Below, in pieces: positions 53,893 through 61,650 of a stretch of DNA of 64,000 bases; positions within the stretch are counted from its first letter, which is position 1; the number at the start of each line of letters is the position of its first letter. This stretch comes from an uncultured Flavobacteriales bacterium. Its GTDB lineage: Bacteria > Bacteroidota > Bacteroidia > Flavobacteriales > Crocinitomicaceae. Location of the stretch: positions 209,383-273,382 of the forward strand of contig CAMLFH010000005.1 of assembly GCA_946479285.1 (NCBI GenBank), in the 5' to 3' direction. The position numbers were made by a program, and so were the translations under genes. The notes under the pieces were generated by a model, which saw nothing but the letters and a program-made list of their open reading frames with translations, did no database searches and was not told the DNA's origin.

Positions 53893-56175
53893 TTAGTTTT
53901 CCACGTAAACCCGGTGCATCCGTCTCGACAACCCCGTCATCACCTCATACGGAATCGTGTCCATTGCTTTCGCAAAAACGTCCATGGGTTGATTTATGCC
54001 AATGATCTCCACCGTGTCGTTGACTTTAGCAGACACAGAAGTAACATCCACCATGATCATGTCCATGCAAACACGTCCCACAACCGGACATTTGATTCCA
54101 TGAATGTAAACACACCCTTTCCCATTGCTTAAACTGCGTCTGAACCCATCTGCATAGCCAACAGGAACAATTGCAATGGTCATATCTTCCGGTGCTTCGA
54201 ATGAAATTCCATAACCGATGAAATCTCCTTTCGGAACAGCTTTGATCTGCGAGATAGAACTGTACCAGGAAACACTTGCTTCCAGCGAAGTTTTTAAGTC
54301 CTGATTCTCGGTATAACCATACATGGAAATTCCCAAACGGATCATGTCGTAGCATTGTTCCGTATAACGCAGTGAACCTTCCGAATTCAGAATGTGGGCA
54401 AGGAATGTATCCGAATTGTTTTCACGGAAATAAGAAACGATCTCATCGAAGGAAGCCAGCTGTTTTTGTGTAAACGAACTGTGATTCGGGTTGTCAGCGT
54501 CTGCTAAGTGCGAATAAACTCCCTGAATGCGAACTTCCGGTTGAGAATTGATGACCGCCAAAACACGTTCTTTATCAGCCGGAGAAAACCCTAAGCGGTG
54601 CATCCCGGTATCAAATTTCAAATGAATGGGATAAGCAGAAATATTCCGGTGGATCAGTGCCGTTATGAATTCATCCAATTGTTCGAAGGAATAAATGGCA
54701 GGTTCTAATTGGTGGGCAATAATCAGATCGCTGTGTTCCGGATCCGGGTTCATAACTACAATAGATGAAGTAATTCCCGCTTTACGCAATTCCACGCCTT
54801 CATCAGCAAATGCAACACTAAAATTGGTAATTCCGGAATGCTGTAAATAAGGAGCAACCTTTTCTGCACCCGAGCCATAGGAAGAAGCTTTTACCATGGC
54901 TAAAATTTTCACTTCTTTCGGTAAACGGGATTGATAGAATGCTACATTGTGTTTGACCGCACTTAAATTGATTTCTACAATCGTGCGGTGTTTCAATGCT
55001 TTTCCTCTTGCCACTTCGTATTCGAAAGCACGATCTCTGTGTGCCTTAACCAAAACCACAGAATCTTTGAAGTTTTCCCAGGGAATGGATTTCCCTTCGG
55101 GAATGAAATGAAACTCATCCGGGTTAAAAGAGCGGATCAGTTGTTCGATCTCCAGTCTTTCATGTTGATGTTTTTCGGATAAACCGATTACCACCATGCG
55201 TTTTTTTCCGGGAGCCAATTGTCTTTGGTAGATCAATGCTTCGCTCAAAGCATCCAGATCCAGGTTATAAGTATCGTTGATAATGGTATTCCCATTGATC
55301 CCTTCAAAAACTTCCATGCGAAGAGCAAGTGTAGGGAGAGAATCCATGCGTTCTTTAATTTCCAGCGGATCTAACTGAAGATAAGTCAGGAAGGTTTTCA
55401 ATACACCAAGCATTCCGTTAAACCCGGAAGGAAATCGATGGTTTTCATAATTGGAACAAACCTGGAAGTTTGCTGGTAAGCGATTTTCCAGGTTTGCAAA
55501 GGTGTTTGGAATAAATGCCAATCTACAATCGCGGAACAGCACCCATTTCTCCAGCAAATGTTCTTCGTTATTCGCAAAGTTTTCCCGGTGAGCTTGCCCA
55601 AAAGCAGTAAAAATTCCATAATCCGGCTGGATCATATCCTGCAGGATTTTCATCTCCCCGGGTTTTGAAATACCTGCCTCAATAAAAGCAATTGAAGCGC
55701 TTTCATGCATTTCCAAAAGAGAAAGGGCAACACCCAATTGTGAGTTGAAACTCTTAGGACTTCGAACAACTTTGAATTTATCTGAAATGCAGTGGAAGAT
55801 CCATTCTTTGAAAGTTGTTTTTCCGGTACTTCCGGTGATGGCAACAACGGGATATGTAAATTGCCTGCGGTGGTATTTTGCCAGTTTTTGCAAAGCCTTC
55901 AGCACATCATCCACTTTGAAATAAACAGCATCAGTTTGAATTGTGACAGAAGCGCTTTTCGCAATTACAAAAAATCGTACTCCCTGTTGGTAAGCGTCTT
56001 CAATAAACTCATTTCCAGAGCGGGAATGACCGGAAAGCGCAAAGAAAAGTGCTCTTTTGGCTTGTTGAATTTTGCGGGAATCAAAGTAAACATGCCCAAT
56101 CGAGTCCGGGCTGGAACCAACGACTTCCGCTTCAAAAATTTCCGCACACGCCTCAATGGAATAATGTAATCTCAA
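53893..56175 (-). CDS. MurF-alanine racemase fusion
   Basis: A 760-residue bifunctional-type protein known from Bacteroidota. The MurF part (1-395) has the ATP loop ITGSTGKT (113-120), [14 protein letters not shown] and [11 protein letters not shown], but is shorter than E. coli MurF (452) and its usual YNANPxS motif is altered. The racemase part (about 397-760) starts [13 protein letters not shown], with the PLP lysine K429 in [10 protein letters not shown] (the usual His is Ser), [14 protein letters not shown]655 in GYGISF and [10 protein letters not shown]. Alanine racemase makes D-Ala for peptidoglycan. The start is TTG, overlapping the tdk stop in TTGA, so translation is coupled to tdk. 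Confidence 0.92.
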   Translation of the reverse strand: MRLHYSIEACAEIFEAEVVGSSPDSIGHVYFDSRKIQQAKRALFFALSGHSRSGNEFIEDAYQQGVRFFVIAKSASVTIQTDAVYFKVDDVLKALQKLAKYHRRQFTYPVVAITGSTGKTTFKEWIFHCISDKFKVVRSPKSFNSQLGVALSLLEMHESASIAFIEAGISKPGEMKILQDMIQPDYGIFTAFGQAHRENFANNEEHLLEKWVLFRDCRLAFIPNTFANLENRLPANFQVCSNYENHRFPSGFNGMLGVLKTFLTYLQLDPLEIKERMDSLPTLALRMEVFEGINGNTIINDTYNLDLDALSEALIYQRQLAPGKKRMVVIGLSEKHQHERLEIEQLIRSFNPDEFHFIPEGKSIPWENFKDSVVLVKAHRDRAFEYEVARGKALKHRTIVEINLSAVKHNVAFYQSRLPKEVKILAMVKASSYGSGAEKVAPYLQHSGITNFSVAFADEGVELRKAGITSSIVVMNPDPEHSDLIIAHQLEPAIYSFEQLDEFITALIHRNISAYPIHLKFDTGMHRLGFSPADKERVLAVINSQPEVRIQGVYSHLADADNPNHSSFTQKQLASFDEIVSYFRENNSDTFLAHILNSEGSLRYTEQCYDMIRLGISMYGYTENQDLKTSLEASVSWYSSISQIKAVPKGDFIGYGISFEAPEDMTIAIVPVGYADGFRRSLSNGKGCVYIHGIKCPVVGRVCMDMIMVDVTSVSAKVNDTVEIIGINQPMDVFAKAMDTIPYEVMTGLSRRMHRVYVEN

Positions 56176-56750
56176 TGCTCAATTTTATTGTAACAACTGC
56201 GGCAAAGCGGTTCGTATTTCTCAACTGCTCCAACCAATACCTGCCCTTCGTCTTTGGTAGTTCGGTGCGAGTACTGTGCTAAGTTACCACATGAAACGCA
56301 AATTGCATGTACTTTGGTAACATATTCTGCCATGCAAAGCAGTGATGGCATCGGCCCGAATGGTTTTCCCAGATAATCCATATCTAATCCGGCAATAATG
56401 ACACGAACTCCGTGTTTCGCCAAATCAGCGCAAACAGTTACCAACCCGGGGTCGAAAAACTGAGCTTCGTCAATAGCTACAATGCGTTCTTTTTTCCAAT
56501 GTTTGAGAATTTCTGCCGAACTGCTTACCGGGATTGCCACCAGGGAAGAACCTTTGTGGCTAACCACCTGTTCTTCGTGATAACGATTATCAATGGCAGG
56601 TTTGAAAAGCAGCAGTTTTTGTTGTGCAAATTCCACGCGTTTCAAACGACGGATCAGTTCTTCGGTTTTTCCGGAAAACATCGACCCGCAGATCACTTCG
56701 ATCCAGCCGTTTTGTCTTGCCTCAGAAGGAATTTGTTCTAAAAACATCAT
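56172..56750 (-). CDS. tdk: Thymidine kinase
   Basis: Phosphorylates thymidine with ATP in nucleotide salvage. The 192-residue type II enzyme has the P-loop GSMFSGKTE (22-30), Walker [12 protein letters not shown], the lasso-loop region [19 protein letters not shown] and zinc ligands CVSC and CRSC. ATG 56750 was used; a second ATG one codon later is possible. murF-alr begins on its stop codon. The next gene is divergent, and a -7-like box was not clear in the short AT-rich gap. Confidence 0.94.
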   Translation of the reverse strand: MMFLEQIPSEARQNGWIEVICGSMFSGKTEELIRRLKRVEFAQQKLLLFKPAIDNRYHEEQVVSHKGSSLVAIPVSSSAEILKHWKKERIVAIDEAQFFDPGLVTVCADLAKHGVRVIIAGLDMDYLGKPFGPMPSLLCMAEYVTKVHAICVSCGNLAQYSHRTTKDEGQVLVGAVEKYEPLCRSCYNKIEH

Positions 56751-56918
56751 TTTTCAAGGTTATCAACAATCCAATATAAACAACTATTCGCTTTTGAAAC
56801 AAAATGCGATTCCCTGAATTGTAATTTTATACTGCAAAAATTGTCATTTCTTCTGATTGATTTCGGATGAGGTTTACAAGTTTTGACAAATGTTGAAAAA
56901 TTTCGAAATACAGGAAAT

Positions 56919-57713
56919 ATGGAAATGCACACATTGATCGAAGAAATTACAGCTTTATGGGCAAAGATAAAGTCGGGGGAAGCTGCTCTTGATGAATTGG
57001 AAGCTTTTACGGCTGCAACCGGCCAACTGAATGAGCGCGCAATTATTTTGCGTTACAAAGCCATTGAAGCGAAAGTTTATGGGACACCTGCTCCTGAAGT
57101 TATCTCAGAATCACCTGCTTTGACGGTGGAAGAGATTGCTCCGATCATTGAAGCTCAGGAAGAACCGTCTTTTGACTTATTCGGAATAGATAATGAATTA
57201 GAAGAAGAACCGCTTCCAACAAATGAGGTGGTATCTGAAGTTGAAGAAGAGGATGAGGAAATTCCTTTTGAAATGGTGGAAGAGCATGCAGATCCAATAA
57301 TCGAGGAAGAACCAATTGCCGCGTTTGTTGAACCCGTTCAGGAAATGGAAGAGGTAAAAGAAGTTCAGACTCCCGAACCGGCTTTTGCAGCTCCGATCGA
57401 AAATACACAAGGTTTGCACCCGATCTACGGAAAATTAAACTCCAATGATGGAACTCTGGCAGCGCGATTGATGTCGGTTCGCCTGGAAACCTTGAAAGGG
57501 GCTTTTGGATTTAACGAGCGTTTACAGATCATCCAGGAGTTGTTCAACGGGTCGAATGATGAATTCAATCACCTGATCGACCAATTGGAAAGCATTCCTT
57601 CAAAAGAAGAGGCAAGGTCTTTGGTAAGCAGTTATGCAAATAAGTATCATTGGGACGTGGAAAGTCAATTAGCGATTGAACTCGTTCAAAAAGTAGAACG
57701 CAAGTATGCATAA
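56919..57713 (+). CDS. Acidic conserved protein of unknown function
   Basis: A 264-residue soluble protein from ATG 56919 in three parts: a helical N-terminus (HTLIEEITALWAKIKSGEAALDELEAFTAATGQLNERAIILRYKAIEAK), a long very acidic, Pro-containing disordered segment (about 65-180; EEDEEIPFEMVEEHADPIIEEEP), and a C-terminal helical domain (about 185-264) with LMSVRLETLKGAFGFNERLQIIQELFNGSNDEFNHLIDQLESI. The C-terminal domain is conserved in Bacteroidota and has no assigned function. The M28 peptidase gene overlaps its last eight bases. Starts at TTG 56883 or ATG 56925 are also possible. Confidence 0.72.
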   Translation: MEMHTLIEEITALWAKIKSGEAALDELEAFTAATGQLNERAIILRYKAIEAKVYGTPAPEVISESPALTVEEIAPIIEAQEEPSFDLFGIDNELEEEPLPTNEVVSEVEEEDEEIPFEMVEEHADPIIEEEPIAAFVEPVQEMEEVKEVQTPEPAFAAPIENTQGLHPIYGKLNSNDGTLAARLMSVRLETLKGAFGFNERLQIIQELFNGSNDEFNHLIDQLESIPSKEEARSLVSSYANKYHWDVESQLAIELVQKVERKYA

Positions 57714-58983
57714 ATTCGGATTTCTTCTCGTTTTCCTCCCGTTGCTGGGTTTTGGTCAGGTAGAACAAGGTCGCAAGACTGTTGAAAAATTATGTTCACC
57801 GGCTTTTCACGGACGTGGATATGTAAACGGGGGAGATTCCATCGCCGCAAGTTTCATTGCCGGTGAGTTTGAAAAAATGGGGTGTAAGTTCTTTAACAAT
57901 TCTCCTTTTCAGTCTTTTGAATTTAAAGTCAACCGATTTGCCCATAATATGTTCGTTTCCGTCAATGGAAAAGAGCTTGTTCCGGGAAAAGAATTTGTAG
58001 TAGATCCTTCCTGTCCGATGGTTTACAAAGATAGTTTGAAGATTTACCGCGTAAAAACAGAAGATCTTTTCAACCCGAAAAACTTAAAGAACAAAATCAG
58101 TCAGGGATCAGGCTCGAAAGGCGGTGTGGGTTTTGCTTTTCAGTTTGGTTTGTGGAAAGGCGATACGCTTAAACAAGCACAAGAGGTAGCAAAAGGATTG
58201 GAATCGGCTGTGCCGGTTATTGAGATACTGGATACCAAATTCACATGGAGTGTGAGCCAGGAACAAAGTCGTTTGCCGCTAATCCAGGTGCAGGCTTCCG
58301 CGATGGACCTTTCTGTTGATGAATGGTATTTCAAACTGAAAATCGATGCAAAACTGATCAATCATACTGCAAGAAATGTGATTGCGTATGTTCCGGCCAA
58401 AAAGAAATCGAAGAATTATTTTGTGTTCTCCGCTCATTACGATCATCTTGGTCAAATGGGTCCCGATGCGTATTTCCCGGGTGGAAATGACAATGCATCC
58501 GGTACGGCACTTTTGTTGGAAATGGCACGTTACTACGTAAGCAATCCGGGAGAAGTAAATATTGTTTTCCTGGCATTTGCCGGCGAAGAAGTTGGTTTGC
58601 TGGGAAGTCGGTATTACACGGAAAACCCGATTTTTCCACTAAAAGAGATCCAATTCCTATTCAACCTGGATATTATGGGAAGCGGGGAAGAAGGAGTAAC
58701 TGTTGTCAATGCAACGCTATTTCCGGAACAGTTTGGAATGCTGAAATCCATCAACGATAAGCAGCAGCTACTTCCAAAAATTGCTTCAAGAGGCGAGGCA
58801 GCAAACTCGGATCATTATTTCTTCACCAAGAAAGGAGTTCCAGCGTTCTTCATGTACACCATGGGCCCAAACAAGCATTACCACGATGTATACGATACCT
58901 ATGAAGAATTAAGCTTCAATAAGTTCAATATGATTTACCAGCTTTTGATCGATTTCGAAAAAGTCGTTTGCTGGAAGAGGTAA
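57706..58983 (+). CDS. Secreted M28-family zinc aminopeptidase
   Basis: A 425-residue exported protein (signal peptide MHKFGFLLVFLPLLGFG). Zinc ligands and catalytic residues of M28 peptidases are all visible: H244 in SAHYDHLG, D262 in GGNDNASG, E294/E295 in AGEEVGLLGS, D322 in FNLDIMGSG and H393 in HYHDVYDT. An insertion resembling the PA domain lies at about 130-225. The enzyme removes N-terminal residues from peptides in the periplasm or outside the cell. There is no T9SS tail. The gene overlaps the preceding acidic-protein gene by eight bases, so they are one operon. Confidence 0.88.
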   Translation: MHKFGFLLVFLPLLGFGQVEQGRKTVEKLCSPAFHGRGYVNGGDSIAASFIAGEFEKMGCKFFNNSPFQSFEFKVNRFAHNMFVSVNGKELVPGKEFVVDPSCPMVYKDSLKIYRVKTEDLFNPKNLKNKISQGSGSKGGVGFAFQFGLWKGDTLKQAQEVAKGLESAVPVIEILDTKFTWSVSQEQSRLPLIQVQASAMDLSVDEWYFKLKIDAKLINHTARNVIAYVPAKKKSKNYFVFSAHYDHLGQMGPDAYFPGGNDNASGTALLLEMARYYVSNPGEVNIVFLAFAGEEVGLLGSRYYTENPIFPLKEIQFLFNLDIMGSGEEGVTVVNATLFPEQFGMLKSINDKQQLLPKIASRGEAANSDHYFFTKKGVPAFFMYTMGPNKHYHDVYDTYEELSFNKFNMIYQLLIDFEKVVCWKR

Positions 58984-59322
58984 TTTTCCATATCCTGTCA
59001 GCTCAAAATAATTTTTAAGGGATATCAACTCACTTCCAACAAGTACTTAAAAACAACCTTTTCAGGTATTTCAATCCAACATTTCGGGAGCTACTTTTGC
59101 TTTATCAGAATATCAGTTGTTCTGGTATTCAAAACAACCCATTACTTCCGGAAGGAGTTGTTTCATAATAGGTTAGTTTTAGGTAAGTTAGTTTTCGTTT
59201 CCTTCCGAAGTTGCTGCTACGCAATATACTACCCATAGTGGTTAGATAAGTAATGAGACAAGGAACTACATCTCCTCGTCTCATTGCTTTTTTGTATAAA
59301 GAGTTGGGAAACAAGCAAGCAT
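58984..59322. other. Intergenic region with two hairpins
   Basis: No gene seen between the convergent M28 and hydrolase genes. AAACAAC (59132-59138) and GTTGTTT (59157-59163) enclose the perfect palindrome CTTCCGGAAG (59145-59154). A second hairpin, AATGAGAC (59252-59259) and GTCTCATT (59278-59285), is followed by GC and a T-run and looks like a rho-independent terminator on the plus strand. Confidence 0.5.
59252..59294 (+). terminator. Terminator-like hairpin after the M28 gene
   Basis: A perfect 8-bp stem AATGAGAC/GTCTCATT with an 18-base loop, then GC and six or more Ts. It lies about 270 bases after the M28 stop. Confidence 0.5.
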
Positions 59323-60204
59323 TTAAATTTTCCCAAGAAATACCTCAACAGGTGTAATCGCTTCCTCACCAATTTCTTCGGGTGAATTATGTCCGCTGTA
59401 ATCAAACTTTTCAACAGTGTTCTCCGGAAATGTTGTTTTCCAATTTTCAAGAAAATATTCGGGAAAAGCTTTGTCTTTCAATCCCCACAAAAACAAGGAG
59501 GGAATCTGATTCAGTACGCTTCGTTTTTCCCACAGATCCGAAAGCCACTTGTCCTCGCTCAAAAAGGATTTGGGGAAGATCCAGGTTCCTTTCCGGGTTT
59601 GAGGTTTTGGAAATGGTTTCATGTACTGTTCGTGAATTGATTTGGAGAAGCGTTTTTTGTCGCCAACGTCGGCTTTCAATAATACTTTTGGAAAGAAATT
59701 GAAGTATTTGCATAAGTTTCTCCCCAGAGCTGAACCCATAAATTGACTGAACAGCTTCAATGTCTTATTTTCCTTCACAGACCAAAACCAACCGTTAAAA
59801 GCCACAATCCCTTTCACGTTTGCCGGATAGCGTTCCGCATAACTGATACTTATCGGGCAGCCCCAGTCATGCATAAAAATAATGACATCTTTCAGATCCA
59901 ATTCCCGTATGAACCATTCCAGATTTTCAGCATGAAATTGCGGCAAGTACGATAGTTCAAATGGCTTGTCCGACAAACCGAAACCAAGATGGTCAAGAGC
60001 AATGCACCTGTATTTTTTACTTAAATGCTGAATGAGTTTTCGATATCCGAAAGACCAATTTGGGTTTCCGTGAACAAACAAAAGTACTTGTCCGGTTCCT
60101 TCATCCAGGTAATGAATTTTGCCGTGTTTGGATTGAATGAATTTAGATTGGAATGGATATTCGGTTCGATCAACCCAGGAATCTGATCTTTGCATTTTTT
60201 TCAT
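59323..60204 (-). CDS. Haloalkane dehalogenase-like alpha/beta hydrolase
   Basis: A 293-residue alpha/beta hydrolase of the haloalkane dehalogenase group. HGNPNWSF (45-52) is the oxyanion/halide loop with Asn48, IALDHLGFGLSDKP follows, the nucleophile is Asp113 in MHDWGCP with Trp114, D244 in GLKDKAFPE is a possible acid and His272 is in SGHNSPEE. Asp as nucleophile followed by Trp is typical of true haloalkane dehalogenases. Real substrates are unknown. It starts two bases after the stop of the upstream NmrA-like gene, so they are one operon; no signal peptide, cytoplasmic. Confidence 0.85.
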   Translation of the reverse strand: MKKMQRSDSWVDRTEYPFQSKFIQSKHGKIHYLDEGTGQVLLFVHGNPNWSFGYRKLIQHLSKKYRCIALDHLGFGLSDKPFELSYLPQFHAENLEWFIRELDLKDVIIFMHDWGCPISISYAERYPANVKGIVAFNGWFWSVKENKTLKLFSQFMGSALGRNLCKYFNFFPKVLLKADVGDKKRFSKSIHEQYMKPFPKPQTRKGTWIFPKSFLSEDKWLSDLWEKRSVLNQIPSLFLWGLKDKAFPEYFLENWKTTFPENTVEKFDYSGHNSPEEIGEEAITPVEVFLGKI

Positions 60205-60206
60205 GA

Positions 60207-61091
60207 TCAGTTAGCTTTATAGGCGATTGCGAACGCTTTGGCAAATTCATCAAACCGGATTTTCCCAAGTAATTCCGTTCTTTCATTCAGGTAGGTTTCA
60301 AGCAATGTTCCATTTCGCAATGCAATTCCCATATCAATAATGTAGGTAGTTGCCATTTGTTCTGTCATTCCTTGTTGCAAAAGATTTTGAAATAGTTCAT
60401 TGTCCGGAAATTGCACCCATTTCAAGTCCGTTTTACCAATTGCATTCCCTATTTTTTCGGCAATTTCTTTTCCGGTTATTTCATCGCTTACCACATACTT
60501 ATAGGGCTTTTCTCCAAACTTTTTATGTTGGATTGCATCGAAAGCGACCTCGGCAATATCAAGCGGGTGAGACAGCGCTAACAAGGTGTTCTCATCAAAG
60601 TTGTTTCCGATTATATTTTGATGCTTGATCAACTCTATCGCACCATAAAAATTGGAAAAGAACATTCCGGGACGTAGGTGTAACACTGTCGTGCCAATGA
60701 TGGAATTGTATAAGTTTTCAATGTAAAAATTAGCTTCCGACGGGCCAGGGCCTTTAGGTAAGTGCGCCCCGATTCCACTTAGGTTGACAACCAACGGAAT
60801 TTTATTGACTTCAATAGCCTTAGCATAAGTGTCACCTACTTTTTTTATCAGTTCAGTTGTTCCATAACTTGGAGGCACCATCGTGTAAACCGCGTCTGAG
60901 TCTCGAAATGCGTGGATTACAAACTCCGGATCATCTACTTTTCCGACCAAAGGGATTGCCCTAAGCCGCTCAATCTCTTTTATCCTCTCAATATTGGAGG
61001 TTATTACTTTTACTTCATGTCCGTTTGATACTAATTTTTCAATAAGGATACGGCTTATGTTTCCCAAAGATCCTGTTACTGTTACTTTCAT
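60207..61091 (-). CDS. NmrA-like NAD(P)-binding protein
   Basis: A 294-residue atypical short-chain dehydrogenase. MKVTVTGSLGNISRILIEKLVSNGHEVKVITSN is the Rossmann fold with a variant glycine motif; VVNLSGIGAHLPKGPGPSEANFYIENLYNS, and TVLHLRPGMFFSNFYGAIELI are NmrA/SDR landmarks. There is no clear YxxxK catalytic pair, as in NmrA redox sensors and quinone reductases such as QorB. It lies divergent from an HxlR regulator, a very common pairing for electrophile- or quinone-responsive genes. Co-transcribed with the downstream hydrolase. Confidence 0.82.
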   Translation of the reverse strand: MKVTVTGSLGNISRILIEKLVSNGHEVKVITSNIERIKEIERLRAIPLVGKVDDPEFVIHAFRDSDAVYTMVPPSYGTTELIKKVGDTYAKAIEVNKIPLVVNLSGIGAHLPKGPGPSEANFYIENLYNSIIGTTVLHLRPGMFFSNFYGAIELIKHQNIIGNNFDENTLLALSHPLDIAEVAFDAIQHKKFGEKPYKYVVSDEITGKEIAEKIGNAIGKTDLKWVQFPDNELFQNLLQQGMTEQMATTYIIDMGIALRNGTLLETYLNERTELLGKIRFDEFAKAFAIAYKAN

Positions 61092-61124
61092 TTTAGTTGT
61101 TTTAATTTTTTGTAAAACTATATT

Positions 61125-61166
61125 TATACTTACTTTTATACAAGTACATACCTTATAGTAAGTATA
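61125..61166. promoter_or_regulatory. Putative HxlR operator between divergent genes
   Basis: TATACTTAC (61125-61133) and GTAAGTATA (61158-61166) are a perfect 9-bp inverted repeat with centre-to-centre spacing of 33 bases; ACAAGTACAT lies between. The right arm ends two bases before the HxlR ATG. It can serve both genes, whose starts are only 77 bases apart. Confidence 0.5.
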
Positions 61167-61168
61167 GA

Positions 61169-61567
61169 ATGACAGCTATAAAAGAAACTTCTGTAATACA
61201 GGAAAATAAAAGCAATGCCTTTGCAGTTTGCCCCGTAACATTTGTAATGGAAAAGATTGGGGGTTATTGGAAGCCAATAATCTTGTTTAATTTATTGATA
61301 GGAACAAAGCGATATAGCGAATTAAAAAAATCGATTCCTGCCATCACTGAAAAAATGTTGATACAGCATTTAAAACAACTGGAATCGGATGGACTCATAA
61401 TCAGAAAATCGAAACCCGTTATTCCACCCCACGTAACTTATGAGCTTTCCAGACAAGGAAAGGCATTAAGGCCGGTATTGCTTGCAATGGCAGAATGGGC
61501 GGTGATTCATGGTGGTAAGCAATCCGAACAGTTTCAAAAACAAATGGCAGACTTTCCGAAGGAATGA
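61169..61567 (+). CDS. HxlR-family transcriptional regulator
   Basis: A 132-residue winged-helix protein: CPVTFVMEKIGGYWKPIILFNLLIGTKRYSELKKSIPAITEKMLIQHLKQLESDGLIIRKSKPVIPPHVTYELSRQGKALRPVLLAMAEWA has the HxlR/YodB pattern. One cysteine (Cys18) near the start of helix one corresponds to the redox- or quinone-sensing Cys in YodB-type members. It probably represses the divergent NmrA-hydrolase operon through the inverted repeat in the intergenic gap, and itself, because the operator touches its start codon. Confidence 0.87.
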   Translation: MTAIKETSVIQENKSNAFAVCPVTFVMEKIGGYWKPIILFNLLIGTKRYSELKKSIPAITEKMLIQHLKQLESDGLIIRKSKPVIPPHVTYELSRQGKALRPVLLAMAEWAVIHGGKQSEQFQKQMADFPKE

Positions 61568-61591
61568 AATCAAAGACACTTCTCCGTCTCC

Positions 61592-61618
61592 TTGCTTTTT
61601 TATTTCGCTCCAATTTTG
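61592..61618 (+). promoter_or_regulatory. Possible promoter of the large secreted protein gene
   Basis: TTG (61592-61594), 16-base spacer, CAATTTTG (61611-61618). The first base of the -7 box is off-consensus. The ATG follows 32 bases later. Confidence 0.3.
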
Positions 61619-61650
61619 CCTATATTCACTCGCAACTAGTTATTAAGAAT

